From assembly GCF_001514265.1 (NCBI RefSeq), contig NZ_KQ948998.1:189119-253118 (forward strand): a DNA stretch of 64,000 nt, in the 5' to 3' direction. This DNA comes from Streptomyces resistomycificus (lineage in GTDB: Bacteria > Actinomycetota > Actinomycetes > Streptomycetales > Streptomycetaceae). Made by a program: the position numbers and the translations under genes. The notes under the pieces are model-generated. The model saw only the letters and a list, made by a program, of their open reading frames with translations, was not told the origin of the DNA and searched no databases. Positions 7,203 to 16,029 of the stretch are shown here, piece by piece. The first letter of the stretch is position 1. Each line of letters opens with the position of its first letter.

Positions 7203-8678
7203 CTACGCCGTCAGCTTCGCCAGTGCCGCGTCGACGCGGGCCAGTGTCGTCTCCTTGCCCAGGACCTCCATGGACTCGAAGAGCGGCAGGCCGACGGTAC
7301 GGCCGGTGACGGCGACGCGGACCGGGGCCTGGGCCTTGCCGAGCTTGAGACTGTGGGCCTCGCCGGCGGCCAGGACGGCCTCCTTGAGGGACTCGGGGGA
7401 CGTCCAGTCCGCGGACTCCAGCTTCTCGCGGGCCGTGCGGAGCAGGGCGTCCGAGCCCTCCTTCATCGCCTTCGTCCAGCTCGGCTCGTCGAAGACCGGC
7501 TCGGACAGGAACAGGAAGTCGACGTTGTCCGTGATCTCGGAGAGGACCTTGAGGCGGGTCTGGGCGTGCGGGGCGATCGCCTGCCACTTCGTCTCGTCGA
7601 AGTCCTCCGGCGCCCAGGGGGCGAACGGGGGCTGGAGCCACGGGCGGCAGCGCTCGGTGAAGTCCTTCACGTCCAGCAGCCGGATGTGGTCGGCGTTGAT
7701 CGCCTCGCACTTCTTCAGGTCGAAGCGGGCCGGGTTGGGGTTCACGTCGGCGACGTCGAAGGCCGCGACCATCTCGTCCATCGTGAAGATGTCCTGGTCC
7801 GCGGAGAGCGACCAGCCCAGGAGGGACAGGTAGTTGAGCAGGCCCTCCGGCAGGAAGCCGCGCTCCCGGTAGAGGTTCAGCGAGGACTGCGGGTCGCGCT
7901 TGGACAGCTTCTTGTTGCCCTCGCCCATCACGTACGGCAGGTGCCCGAAGGACGGGATCTGCCGCGCGACGCCCAGCTCGATCAGCGCCTTGTACAGGGC
8001 GATCTGGCGCGGGGTGGAGGACAGGAGGTCCTCGCCGCGCAGGACGTGGGTGATCTCCATCAGGGCGTCGTCGACCGGGTTGACCAGCGTGTAGAGCGGG
8101 GCCCCGTTCGCCCGGACGATGCCGTAGTCGGGCACGTTCTCCGGGGTGAACGTCAGCTCGCCACGGACCAGGTCCGTGAAGGTGATCGTCTCGTCGGGCA
8201 TGCGGAAGCGGACGATGGGCGTACGGCCCTGCGCCTCGTACCCGCCCACCTGCTCGGCACTCAGGTCGCGGCAGTGGCCGTCGTAGCCGGAGGGCTTGCC
8301 GGCGGCGCGGGCGGCCTCGCGGCGGGTGTCCAGCTCCTCCTGGGAGCAGTAGCAGCGGTACGCGTGGCCGGCGTCCAGCAGCTTCCGGGCGACCTCCTTG
8401 TAGAGGTCCATCCGCTGCGACTGGCGGTACGGCGCGTGCGGGCCGCCGACCTCGGGGCCCTCGTCCCAGTCGAAGCCCAGCCAGCGCATCGAGTCGAGCA
8501 GCTGGTCGTAGGACTCCTCGGAGTCGCGGGCCGCGTCGGTGTCCTCGATGCGGAAGACCAGAGTGCCCTCGTGGTGCCGGGCGAACGCCCAGTTGAACAG
8601 GGCGGTGCGGACCAGGCCCACGTGGGGGTTACCGGTGGGCGACGGACAGAAACGTACGCGGACGGGTGCGCTAGCCAC
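7203..8678 (-). CDS. gltX: Glutamyl-tRNA synthetase
   Basis: A 491-residue class I aminoacyl-tRNA synthetase that charges tRNA-Glu. The ATP-binding HIGH-like motif is CPSPTGNPHVGLVRT near the N-terminus and the KMSKS-like motif is KLSKRDP in the middle. I chose the GTG at 8678, giving a protein that opens MASAPVRVRFCPSPTG; a TTG nine bases upstream is also open. The start overlaps the stop codon of the upstream FAH-family gene (GTGGCTAG), so the two are probably co-transcribed. It stands 1 kb from three tRNA-Glu genes that are its substrates. Confidence 0.97.
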   Translation of the reverse strand: MASAPVRVRFCPSPTGNPHVGLVRTALFNWAFARHHEGTLVFRIEDTDAARDSEESYDQLLDSMRWLGFDWDEGPEVGGPHAPYRQSQRMDLYKEVARKLLDAGHAYRCYCSQEELDTRREAARAAGKPSGYDGHCRDLSAEQVGGYEAQGRTPIVRFRMPDETITFTDLVRGELTFTPENVPDYGIVRANGAPLYTLVNPVDDALMEITHVLRGEDLLSSTPRQIALYKALIELGVARQIPSFGHLPYVMGEGNKKLSKRDPQSSLNLYRERGFLPEGLLNYLSLLGWSLSADQDIFTMDEMVAAFDVADVNPNPARFDLKKCEAINADHIRLLDVKDFTERCRPWLQPPFAPWAPEDFDETKWQAIAPHAQTRLKVLSEITDNVDFLFLSEPVFDEPSWTKAMKEGSDALLRTAREKLESADWTSPESLKEAVLAAGEAHSLKLGKAQAPVRVAVTGRTVGLPLFESMEVLGKETTLARVDAALAKLTA

Positions 8679-9447
8679 GCTTGACAACCTTGTTGGTGAG
8701 AGTGCCGATGCCTTCGATGGTGACGGCGACCTCGTCGCCGACGGTGAGCGGTCCGACGCCTGCCGGGGTGCCCGTGAGGATCACGTCGCCGGGGAGCAGC
8801 GTCATGGCCTCGGTGATGTTGACGATCAGATCCTCGATCGGGTGAATCATCTCGCTGGTGCGGCCGAGCTGGCGCTGCTGGCCGTTGACGGTCAGCTGGA
8901 TGGTGAGGTCGCTCGGGTCGAGGTCGGTCTCCACCCAGGGGCCGAGCGGGCAGGACGTGTCGAAGCCCTTCGCCCGGGCCCACTGCTTCTCGCGCTTCTG
9001 GACGTCGCGGGCGGTGATGTCCATCGCGCAGGTGTAGCCGAGGATGACGTCCTTGACGCGCTCACGCGGGACCTCTCGGCACATGCGGCCGATGACCACG
9101 GCCAGTTCGGCCTCGTGGTGCAGGTCCTCGGAGAAGGCGGGGTACTGGATCGCGTCGCCCGGGCCGATCACCGCGGTGGAGGGCTTGAAGAAGGCGAAGG
9201 GGGCGTCGGGCACCTCGTTGCCCAGCTCGCGGGCGTGCTCCGCGTAGTTGCGGCCGAAGGCCACGACCTTGTTGGGGAGCACCGGCGGCAGCAGCCTCAC
9301 CTTGCTCAGCGGGACCTTCGTACCGGAGAGTTCGAAGTCGGCGAACGGGATGCCCTTGATGATGTCCAGGACGAGTTCGTCCGGCCTGTCACCCTCGACC
9401 GCGCCGAAGGCGACGTTCCCGTCGATGGAGAATCTGGCGATGCGCAC
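8671..9447 (-). CDS. Fumarylacetoacetate hydrolase-family protein
   Basis: A 258-residue enzyme starting with GTG (MRIARFSIDGNVAFGAVEGD). An N-terminal domain of about 55 residues precedes the FAH fold. The metal-binding pattern is visible in YPAFSEDLHHEAELAVVIGR, where H-x-E...E ligands coordinate Mg2+, and GYTCAMDITARDVQ is the usual following block. The C-terminus has the LLPGDVILTGTPAGVG signature. Family members hydrolyse or decarboxylate beta-diketo acids and related oxo-acids; the exact substrate is not deducible. It overlaps the start of gltX and is likely in the same transcript. Confidence 0.9.
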   Translation of the reverse strand: MRIARFSIDGNVAFGAVEGDRPDELVLDIIKGIPFADFELSGTKVPLSKVRLLPPVLPNKVVAFGRNYAEHARELGNEVPDAPFAFFKPSTAVIGPGDAIQYPAFSEDLHHEAELAVVIGRMCREVPRERVKDVILGYTCAMDITARDVQKREKQWARAKGFDTSCPLGPWVETDLDPSDLTIQLTVNGQQRQLGRTSEMIHPIEDLIVNITEAMTLLPGDVILTGTPAGVGPLTVGDEVAVTIEGIGTLTNKVVKRG

Positions 9448-9578
9448 GGGATCCTTGCGCCCCTCACTGAGCTGGCTGGAGTCTGACGCTCCAGGCTAAC
9501 GCGGCCGGGCAGGCTCGAGGGGCTGGCGCCTCGCGCGTTTGCTGCGGGGCGCCCTTGATCCACGGCGGGCTTGGTGAT

Positions 9579-9857
9579 CTACTCCTGGACGGCGCCGGCC
9601 ATGGCCGGCATCTCCATCAGGATCGTGCGGCGGGGGTTGGCGGTCTGGGCCGGGAGGTCGACGGAGTGCTCCGGCTGCTCCGGGGTCTGCAGGTCGTCGG
9701 CGTCCTCGAGGTGCGCCAGCGTCGTGCGCCGCGGGTTGGCGGTGGTGCGGAACATCATCGTCGTCTTCACGGTGGTACGAGACCTGTTCTGTACGGGCGC
9801 CGGGTGTGCCGAGGACCGAAGGGCCCCTGGAGCGGCGCGGGTTGTCGGATCTGCCAT
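9579..9857 (-). CDS. Small protein with duplicated TANPRRT motif
   Basis: The open frame from ATG 9857 gives 92 residues; a shorter product from the ATG pair at 9755-9758 (MMFRTTANPRRTTLAHL) is equally possible. The segment TTANPRRTTLAHLEDAD is echoed about 35 residues later by QTANPRRTILMEMPAMAG, so the protein contains two copies of an A-N-P-R-R-T motif joined by an acidic linker. There is no signal peptide or membrane segment. I do not recognise a family. It is followed by an FAH-family gene on the same strand and precedes the divergent conservon. Confidence 0.6.
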   Translation of the reverse strand: MADPTTRAAPGALRSSAHPAPVQNRSRTTVKTTMMFRTTANPRRTTLAHLEDADDLQTPEQPEHSVDLPAQTANPRRTILMEMPAMAGAVQE

Positions 9858-10380
9858 CTCTGTAAAGCGTCAGGCTAAACATGCGATTCCCCTCGCGGAC
9901 CGCACAGACTCCAAGATCGGTGTGTGAGTTTCCTCACTCACCTAGGGGTAAAACGGTCAAAACGGACCCACAACTCACCCTAACGAAACGGACATTGGCC
10001 CCCTGAAGCCATCATTCCGCTCCTGATCATGGCGACTGGGACACCGCTTGCCCTCGGTGAACTCGCGGGTGTATGCCCGGTATGGGTGGGATCGACTTCT
10101 ACGTCCGGTGATCCGGCACTCACGTGGTGTCACGTAGGTCACGGCCTGGCCTACGGGCCTTGTTGGAGATCCTGCACTGTGCTGGAATTCCTCGGACCGC
10201 CGCAGGATCGAGCCGGCGCACAGGGGGCGCAGAGAAGCGCCGTGTGGCGGCGAGAAGGGGGAACCAGCGCGCCGGTCACTCACGACCACCAGGGGGGCGT
10301 AATTCAGGGCGCCCCCTACGACGCCGACACCGTCCTTCCGTTCGCGCGGAGGGGCGCCTGGTCCAGAGGTTGCGACGCTA
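9858..10380. other. Intergenic region before first conservon
   Basis: About 520 bp between divergent genes. It holds a short inverted repeat (GTGAG at 9924-9928, CTCAC at 9933-9937) close to the small gene. The rest has no convincing coding frame; the frames that stay open have Streptomyces shadow composition. The promoters of the small gene and of cvnA1 must lie here, but I cannot place them. Confidence 0.4.
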
Positions 10381-13300
10381 GTGCAGGGACGTTTCAAGAG
10401 GGATGGCAGTGCTTCGGCGGAGCCGGAGCCGCGTGGCGGGACCGACCGCGGTTCCTCGCCCCAGCACGCCCAGAACCCGGGCACGGGTCCGTCCGGCGAC
10501 GGCGGTGAGCGCCCCGGGCGCCCTGGTGTGTCCGCTACGACCGGCCCCGCCGCTCCGACCACGCCGGATGTGAAGCCGCCTAAGGGCCCGAGCGGTCCCG
10601 GCCCGCGAATAGCCCTGCGCAACTGGCGCATCTCCACGCGTCTGGTGTCGCTGCTCGCGCTTCCGGTGGTCGCGGCCACCTCGCTGGGCGCACTGCGTAT
10701 CAACCAGTCGATGGACGACATCCAGCAGCTCGACAACATGAAGCTGCTGACGGAGATGACCAAGCAGGCCACCGAGCTGGCCGCCGCGCTCCAGGAGGAG
10801 CGCGACCAGTCCGCCGGTCCCCTGGCGCACTCCTCGGCCGCGAACAAGTACACGGTCAAGGGCTACCGGGACAAGACCGACCGGGCCATGGACGCCTTCA
10901 CGGACGCCGCCGAGGAGATCGACTCCTCCAGCAAGGACGGCAACCTCCAGGGCGTCCGCGAGAGCCTCGTCGGCCTCATCCGTGACCTCAACGGCCTCGA
11001 GAAGATCCGCAGCTCGGCCTACGAGACCAAGAACAACGCCTCCCAGACGGTCGAGGGCTACCACCGCCTCGTCACCCACCTGCTCGACCTCTCGCAGGAC
11101 ATGGCCGAGGCCACCAGCAACCCCGAGATGATCCAGCGCACGCGCGCCCTGGCGGCCTTCTCGTCCGCCAAGGAGTACGCGTCCATCCAGCGCGCGATCC
11201 TCGCGGCGGCGCTGCCCGCCAGCAACACCACGGCCGGCCGGCTCACCGAGAACGACCGGCTGTACGCCGAGGGCGCCCTGGAGAGCGAGGACTCCGAGCT
11301 CTCCAGCTTCCGGAGCATCTACGGCACCGACAGCGCCCCCGAGCTCCTCAAGCCCATCGAGGAGAACAACCCGACCATCCAGGCCACCGACACCTACGCC
11401 AGCCGCGCGCTGCGCACGTCGACGGGTCTCGCCGACCTGGACAAGCGGTCGTACAAGGACTGGGTGGACGACAGCTCGACCAAGATCGAGCAGATGGGCA
11501 ACATCGAGCACACGCTGCTCGAGGACATGGAGCAGAAGGCCCGCGAGCTGCGCAACGAGTCGGAGCGCGACGCGATCATCTCCGGTGCGCTGATCCTGCT
11601 CGTCCTCGGCATCTCGCTGGTCGGCGCGTTCGTCGTGGCCCGCTCCATGATCCGCTCGCTGCGCCGCCTCCAGGAGTCCGCCAACAGGGTCGCCCAGGAC
11701 CGGCTGCCCGAGCTGGTCAAGCAGTTGTCGGAGTCCGACCCGCAGGACGTCGACACCTCCGTCGAGTCCGTCGGTGTGCACTCTCGGGACGAGATCGGCC
11801 AGGTGGCCGCGGCCTTCGACGACGTGCACCGCGAGGCGGTCCGCCTCGCCGCCGAGCAGGCCCTGCTGCGGGGCAACGTCAACGCGATGTTCACCAACCT
11901 CTCGCGCCGCTCCCAGGGCCTGATCCAGCGCCAGCTGTCGCTGATCTCCGAACTGGAGTCCCGCGAGGCCGACCCGGACCAGCTGTCCTCCCTCTTCAAG
12001 CTCGACCACCTCGCGACCCGCATGCGCCGTAACGGTGAGAACCTCCTCGTCCTCGCGGGTGAGGAGCCCGGCCGCCGCTGGACCCGTCCGGTCCCGCTGG
12101 TCGACGTGCTCCGTGCCGCCGCGTCCGAGGTGGAGCAGTACGAGCGCATCGAGCTGGCCTCCGTGCCGACCACCGAAGTGGCCGGCCGGGTCGTCAACGA
12201 CCTCGTGCACCTCCTCGCCGAGCTGCTCGAGAACGCCACCTCGTTCTCCTCCCCGCAGACCAAGGTCAAGGTCACCGGTCACGCGCTGCCCGACGGCCGC
12301 GTCCTGATCGAGATCCACGACACCGGCATCGGCCTCTCCCCCGAGGACCTCGCCGCGATCAACGAGCGACTGGCGTCGCCGCCCACCGTGGACGTGTCGG
12401 TCTCCCGCCGCATGGGTCTGTTCGTGGTCGGTCGTCTGTCGCAGCGTCACGGCATCCGCATCCAGCTGCGCCCGTCCGACTCCGGTGGTACGACCGCGCT
12501 GGTCATGCTGCCCGTGGACGTCGCCCAGGGCGGCAAGAAGCCCCAGCCCAACCAGGGCGCCAACTCCGGTGGCGGTGCCGCCGCGGCAGCCGCCGGTGTG
12601 GCGGCCGCCCGGCGCGGCACCGGCCCGCAGGGCGGCGGCCCCCTCGGCGGCGGCCCCGCCGGTGCGGGCGCCCTCGGCGGCGGCGCGCCCACGGGCGGGC
12701 GGCTCGGTACCGGTCAGGGACCGCGCGCCGCGCTGCCCGGGCGTGACGGTGGCGGTCGTCCCGGTGGTGCGCCGGGCGGAGCACGCGGGCCTCAGGGTCC
12801 GGGCATGCCTCCGCAGGGCCGCCCCGCTCCCGCCGGTGCCGGTTTCGGCGGTCAGGCGCCGGGTGCCCCGCAGGGCCTGCAGGCCGCGGGCACCAACGGA
12901 TCGCAGGGCCAGGACGCCTTCGGTGGCGGCCGTGGCCCCGTCCCGCCGCAGCCGCAGTCCTCCCCGCCCTCCAACGCGGGCAACGAGCAGCAGGGCCGGC
13001 GCCGTCGGCCGCAGCTGCCGGGCCGTGGCGGTGCGCGGGCCGAGCTGCCCGGTGGCAACGCGCAGCAGCCGCGGGTGCCCAGCTGGAGCGACGAGAACGC
13101 CCAGCCTCCGGTGCCGCGTGCCTCGCTCGACGCCCCGCGTGGCCACGACGAGCAGGACCCGGCGCAGACCTCCCGGATGCCGCGGATCGACGACCGGCAG
13201 GGCCCGGGCGCGACCTCGGAGATGCCGGCGATCCCGCGCGGCGACAGCCGTCAGGGCCCCGGTGTCCTGCCCGAGTTCGACTTCAACGCGCCGAACAGTG

Positions 13301-14169
13301 CCCCGAACACGGGCCAGTTCGACCGTCCCGGCTTCGACGCCCAGGCGCCTTCCGGCACCAACGGCACCCAGAACCCGGGCCAGTACGTCCGCCCGGACGT
13401 CTTCGGTACCTCGGCGGCCGGGCAGAGCAGCCCGACGGGTACGGGCCAGTTCCCCGCCCCGCAGGCGTACGACAACGGCTCCACCGGTCAGTTCTCCGTG
13501 CCGGGTTACGAGGGCGGCTCCACGGGCCAGCACGCGCTGCCCGGTCGCGAGAACCCGGCCGGCCCGTCCTCCACCGGCCAGTTCGAGCGGCCGCAGGGCA
13601 ACGGCGCCGACTTCGGCGCTCCGCGTCCGCCGGCCCCGCAGCGTCCGCAGCAGCGGCCCGCCCGTCAGGAGCCCGAGGCGCTGCCGCCGGCGGGTCCCGG
13701 TGACGGCCGTACGCCGCTGTACGACACGCTCGAGACCAACTGGTTCCACGGCCAGAACGGCCAGCAGAACGGTCAGCAGGGCGCACAGCAGAGCGGTCAG
13801 CACAGCAACGGCTCCGCTCCCGCCGCGCCCGCCCCGCAACAGCAGGCTCCGGCCGCTCCTCAGCGTCCCGTCGCCAGCTCCTGGCGCAGCTCTCCGAACG
13901 ACGACCTCGTCCGGCAGGCAGAGCGCGTACGGCAGCCGGCAGCGGGCGGCGTCACCACCTCCGGCCTTCCGCGCCGGGTGCCCAGGGCGAACCTCGTCCC
14001 GGGCACGGCTCAGCAGCAACAGCACCAAGCCGGTCCGCAGGTCTCGCGTGCGCCTGACGACGTACGCGGGCGGCTGACCAATCTCCGTCGGGGCATCGCG
14101 CAGGGTCGACAGGCCGGTTCCGGCCAGACCGGCAGCTTCCCGAGCCCCACTCACCAGCAGGAGCGTTAG
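10381..14169 (+). CDS. cvnA1: Conservon sensor histidine kinase CvnA
   Basis: A 1262-residue membrane sensor kinase starting with GTG. A first membrane helix lies near residues 86-105 (LVSLLALPVVAATSLGALRI). It is followed by an extracytoplasmic nitrate/nitrite-sensor-type helical domain, a second membrane helix near 398-423, a HAMP segment, a degenerate helical dimerisation region and an HATPase_c domain. The N-box reads LVHLLAELLENATSF near residue 607, and the G-box segment is HDTGIGLSPEDLAAI near 645. No clear conserved His phosphorylation site is apparent, as noted for this family. The last 550 residues are Gly/Pro/Gln-rich and probably disordered. It is the first gene of a four-gene conservon, which is thought to form a membrane complex resembling eukaryotic G-protein signalling. 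Confidence 0.95.
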   Translation: MQGRFKRDGSASAEPEPRGGTDRGSSPQHAQNPGTGPSGDGGERPGRPGVSATTGPAAPTTPDVKPPKGPSGPGPRIALRNWRISTRLVSLLALPVVAATSLGALRINQSMDDIQQLDNMKLLTEMTKQATELAAALQEERDQSAGPLAHSSAANKYTVKGYRDKTDRAMDAFTDAAEEIDSSSKDGNLQGVRESLVGLIRDLNGLEKIRSSAYETKNNASQTVEGYHRLVTHLLDLSQDMAEATSNPEMIQRTRALAAFSSAKEYASIQRAILAAALPASNTTAGRLTENDRLYAEGALESEDSELSSFRSIYGTDSAPELLKPIEENNPTIQATDTYASRALRTSTGLADLDKRSYKDWVDDSSTKIEQMGNIEHTLLEDMEQKARELRNESERDAIISGALILLVLGISLVGAFVVARSMIRSLRRLQESANRVAQDRLPELVKQLSESDPQDVDTSVESVGVHSRDEIGQVAAAFDDVHREAVRLAAEQALLRGNVNAMFTNLSRRSQGLIQRQLSLISELESREADPDQLSSLFKLDHLATRMRRNGENLLVLAGEEPGRRWTRPVPLVDVLRAAASEVEQYERIELASVPTTEVAGRVVNDLVHLLAELLENATSFSSPQTKVKVTGHALPDGRVLIEIHDTGIGLSPEDLAAINERLASPPTVDVSVSRRMGLFVVGRLSQRHGIRIQLRPSDSGGTTALVMLPVDVAQGGKKPQPNQGANSGGGAAAAAAGVAAARRGTGPQGGGPLGGGPAGAGALGGGAPTGGRLGTGQGPRAALPGRDGGGRPGGAPGGARGPQGPGMPPQGRPAPAGAGFGGQAPGAPQGLQAAGTNGSQGQDAFGGGRGPVPPQPQSSPPSNAGNEQQGRRRRPQLPGRGGARAELPGGNAQQPRVPSWSDENAQPPVPRASLDAPRGHDEQDPAQTSRMPRIDDRQGPGATSEMPAIPRGDSRQGPGVLPEFDFNAPNSAPNTGQFDRPGFDAQAPSGTNGTQNPGQYVRPDVFGTSAAGQSSPTGTGQFPAPQAYDNGSTGQFSVPGYEGGSTGQHALPGRENPAGPSSTGQFERPQGNGADFGAPRPPAPQRPQQRPARQEPEALPPAGPGDGRTPLYDTLETNWFHGQNGQQNGQQGAQQSGQHSNGSAPAAPAPQQQAPAAPQRPVASSWRSSPNDDLVRQAERVRQPAAGGVTTSGLPRRVPRANLVPGTAQQQQHQAGPQVSRAPDDVRGRLTNLRRGIAQGRQAGSGQTGSFPSPTHQQER

Positions 14170-14592
14170 TTGAGTCCGATGAGCCAGGCGGCACAGAACC
14201 TGAACTGGTTGATCACCAACTTCGTGGACAACACCCCCGGGGTGTCCCACACCGTCGTCGTGTCCGCCGACGGCCTTCTGCTGGCGATGTCCGAGGGTTT
14301 CCCGCGGGACCGTGCCGACCAGCTGGCCGCCGTCGCCTCCGGCCTCACCTCACTGACGGCCGGCGCGTCCCGGATCTTCGAGGGGGGCAGCGTGGCGCAG
14401 ACGGTCGTCGAGATGGAGCGGGGATTCCTCTTCCTGATGTCCGTCTCGGACGGCTCGTCCCTCGCCGTACTCGCCCACCCCGACTGCGACATCGGCCTCG
14501 TCGGCTACGAGATGGCGCTCCTGGTCGACCGCGCGGGCGCGGTGCTCACGCCCGATCTGCGCGCCGAACTCCAAGGCAGTCTGCTCCACTGA
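14170..14592 (+). CDS. cvnB1: Conservon roadblock/LC7 protein CvnB
   Basis: A 140-residue roadblock/LC7-fold protein. Its reading starts MSPMSQAAQNLNWLITNF, counting a TTG start that has the better ribosome-site spacing (AGGAG seven bases upstream); ATG 14179 is the alternative. The hydrophobic core VSHTVVVSADGLLLAMSEG and the ending DLRAELQGSLL are typical. Roadblock proteins in bacteria work as regulators or partners of small GTPases, here CvnD. It begins directly after the cvnA1 stop codon, implying coupling. Confidence 0.94.
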   Translation: MSPMSQAAQNLNWLITNFVDNTPGVSHTVVVSADGLLLAMSEGFPRDRADQLAAVASGLTSLTAGASRIFEGGSVAQTVVEMERGFLFLMSVSDGSSLAVLAHPDCDIGLVGYEMALLVDRAGAVLTPDLRAELQGSLLH

Positions 14593-14701
14593 CCCGTCCG
14601 GATCCACCCGTCTCACCAAAACACCGTCCGGCCGACACATTCCCCCCACCGGCCTCTTCGGACGGCTTGCTGACCGACTTGCTGTCCCGCCCGGAGGACT
14701 C

Positions 14702-15097
14702 ATGACCCCGCCCACCGCCTCTCATGATCCGTACGCGGAGCCGTACGAGGATGAGGGCGACCAGCCGCTGGTACGTCCGTACGCGATGACCGGCGGCCGG
14801 ACCCGGCCGCGCTACCAGCTCGCCATCGAGGCCCTGATCAGCACCACGGCCGACCCAGCGGCGCTCATGGGACTGCTCCCGGAGCACCAGCGGATCTGCC
14901 ACCTGTGCCGCGAGGTGAAGTCGGTCGCCGAGGTGTCGGCGCTCCTGGCCATGCCGCTCGGCGTGGCCCGCATCCTCGTCGCGGACCTCGCGGAGGCCGG
15001 ACTCGTCGCCATCCACCAGCCGGGTGGCGACGACAGCACCGGCGCTCCGGACGTGACACTGCTCGAAAGGGTGCTCAGTGGACTTCGCAAGCTCTGA
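14702..15097 (+). CDS. cvnC1: Conservon DUF742 protein CvnC
   Basis: A 131-residue DUF742 protein with a winged-helix-like core. The conserved stretch runs from LVRPYAMTGGRTRPRYQLAI to RICHLCREVKSVAEVSALL and on through the helix-turn-helix-like block MPLGVARILVADLAEAGLV. The ribosome site GGAGG lies four bases before the ATG. Its 3' end overlaps cvnD1 by 20 bp. The role in the conservon complex is not established; it may link the kinase to the GTPase. Confidence 0.93.
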   Translation: MTPPTASHDPYAEPYEDEGDQPLVRPYAMTGGRTRPRYQLAIEALISTTADPAALMGLLPEHQRICHLCREVKSVAEVSALLAMPLGVARILVADLAEAGLVAIHQPGGDDSTGAPDVTLLERVLSGLRKL

Positions 15098-15653
15098 CGG
15101 AGGCCGGGCGACCACCTCCGCGAAGATCGTGGTGGCCGGTGGCTTCGGCGTAGGCAAGACCACGTTCGTGGGCGCCGTCTCCGAGATCAACCCGCTGCGC
15201 ACGGAGGCCGTCATGACGTCCGCTTCGGCGGGCATCGACGACCTGACCCACACCGGAGGCAAGACGACCACGACGGTCGCCATGGACTTCGGCCGCATCA
15301 CGCTGGACCAGGACCTGATCCTGTACCTGTTCGGCACCCCCGGCCAGGACCGCTTCTGGTTCATGTGGGACGACCTGGTGCGCGGCGCGATCGGCGCCAT
15401 CGTGCTGGTGGACACCCGCCGCCTCGCCGACTGCTTCCCCGCCGTCGACTACTTCGAGAACAGCGGCCTGCCCTTCGTCGTCGCGCTCAACGGCTTCGAG
15501 GGGCACCAGCCGTACGCTCCCGAGGAGGTGCGCGAGGCGCTGCAGATCGGCCCCGACACCCCGATCATCACGACGGACGCCCGCCACCGCTCCGACGCCA
15601 AGAGTGCGCTGATCACGCTGGTGGAGCACGCTCTGATGGCACGGCTGAGGTAA
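15078..15653 (+). CDS. cvnD1: Conservon small GTPase CvnD
   Basis: A 191-residue Ras-like GTP-binding protein starting with GTG. The P-loop is GGFGVGKTTF (about residues 20-29), switch II is FGTPGQDRFWF (DxxG variant with Thr-Pro-Gly), and VALNGFEG serves as the NKxD-like base-recognition region with Asn but no Lys-x-Asp. It is translated from within cvnC1 (20-bp overlap). Together with CvnA-C it probably forms a membrane signalling unit. A long stretch of this gene is identical at the DNA level to cvnD2. Confidence 0.95.
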   Translation: MDFASSDGGRATTSAKIVVAGGFGVGKTTFVGAVSEINPLRTEAVMTSASAGIDDLTHTGGKTTTTVAMDFGRITLDQDLILYLFGTPGQDRFWFMWDDLVRGAIGAIVLVDTRRLADCFPAVDYFENSGLPFVVALNGFEGHQPYAPEEVREALQIGPDTPIITTDARHRSDAKSALITLVEHALMARLR

Positions 15654-16029
15654 GACCAAATCGGCAGTTCCAGACGGAAGTTGCCGTAGACGCTTCGGAG
15701 CCGGCTGTGTCCTTTGACACGGTCGGCCCCGGTGTTCATAACGTTTCGGCAGAGGTATCCGTCGGTACGGCCACGCGACGCGGTCAAGCGGTGTCGCTGC
15801 GCGCACGAAAGCCCCGTCTTTTGACGGGGCTCGCGCTTTATGACCGTTTTATCTGGGGCTTACATCACGTCGTATCCACGCTCTCCCATGTTTGGTGGTG
15901 CGCAGGACGACATGCTGGAATGCCTGAACTGCCCAATAGTCAAAGACGTACTCACAGTCGTTGGCGAACCGGGCTCTGAGACACTGCGGCACAACGTTAG
16001 GTGCCGACCGCCGGAAGGTTGTTGGTCGA
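15654..16029. other. Intergenic region between the two conservons
   Basis: About 375 bp containing the cvnD1 terminator and, beyond it, the presumed cvnA2 promoter. No coding frame with a ribosome site is seen. Confidence 0.5.
15810..15831 (+). terminator. Terminator of first conservon
   Basis: AGCCCCGTC and GACGGGGCT (15810-15818, 15823-15831) form a perfect 9-bp stem around a TTTT loop, 157 bp past cvnD1. It separates the two conservon transcripts. Confidence 0.8.

Noticed and set aside
10378..14250. 1290-codon open frame antisense to cvnA1
   Set aside because: Its composition is that of a high-GC shadow (Leu/Arg/Val/Gly-rich without domains), while the plus strand has clear kinase motifs.
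14170..14592. Start of cvnB1 at ATG 14179 only
   Set aside because: The ribosome site is better spaced for TTG 14170, and the second copy has GTG at the equivalent codon; both remain possible.
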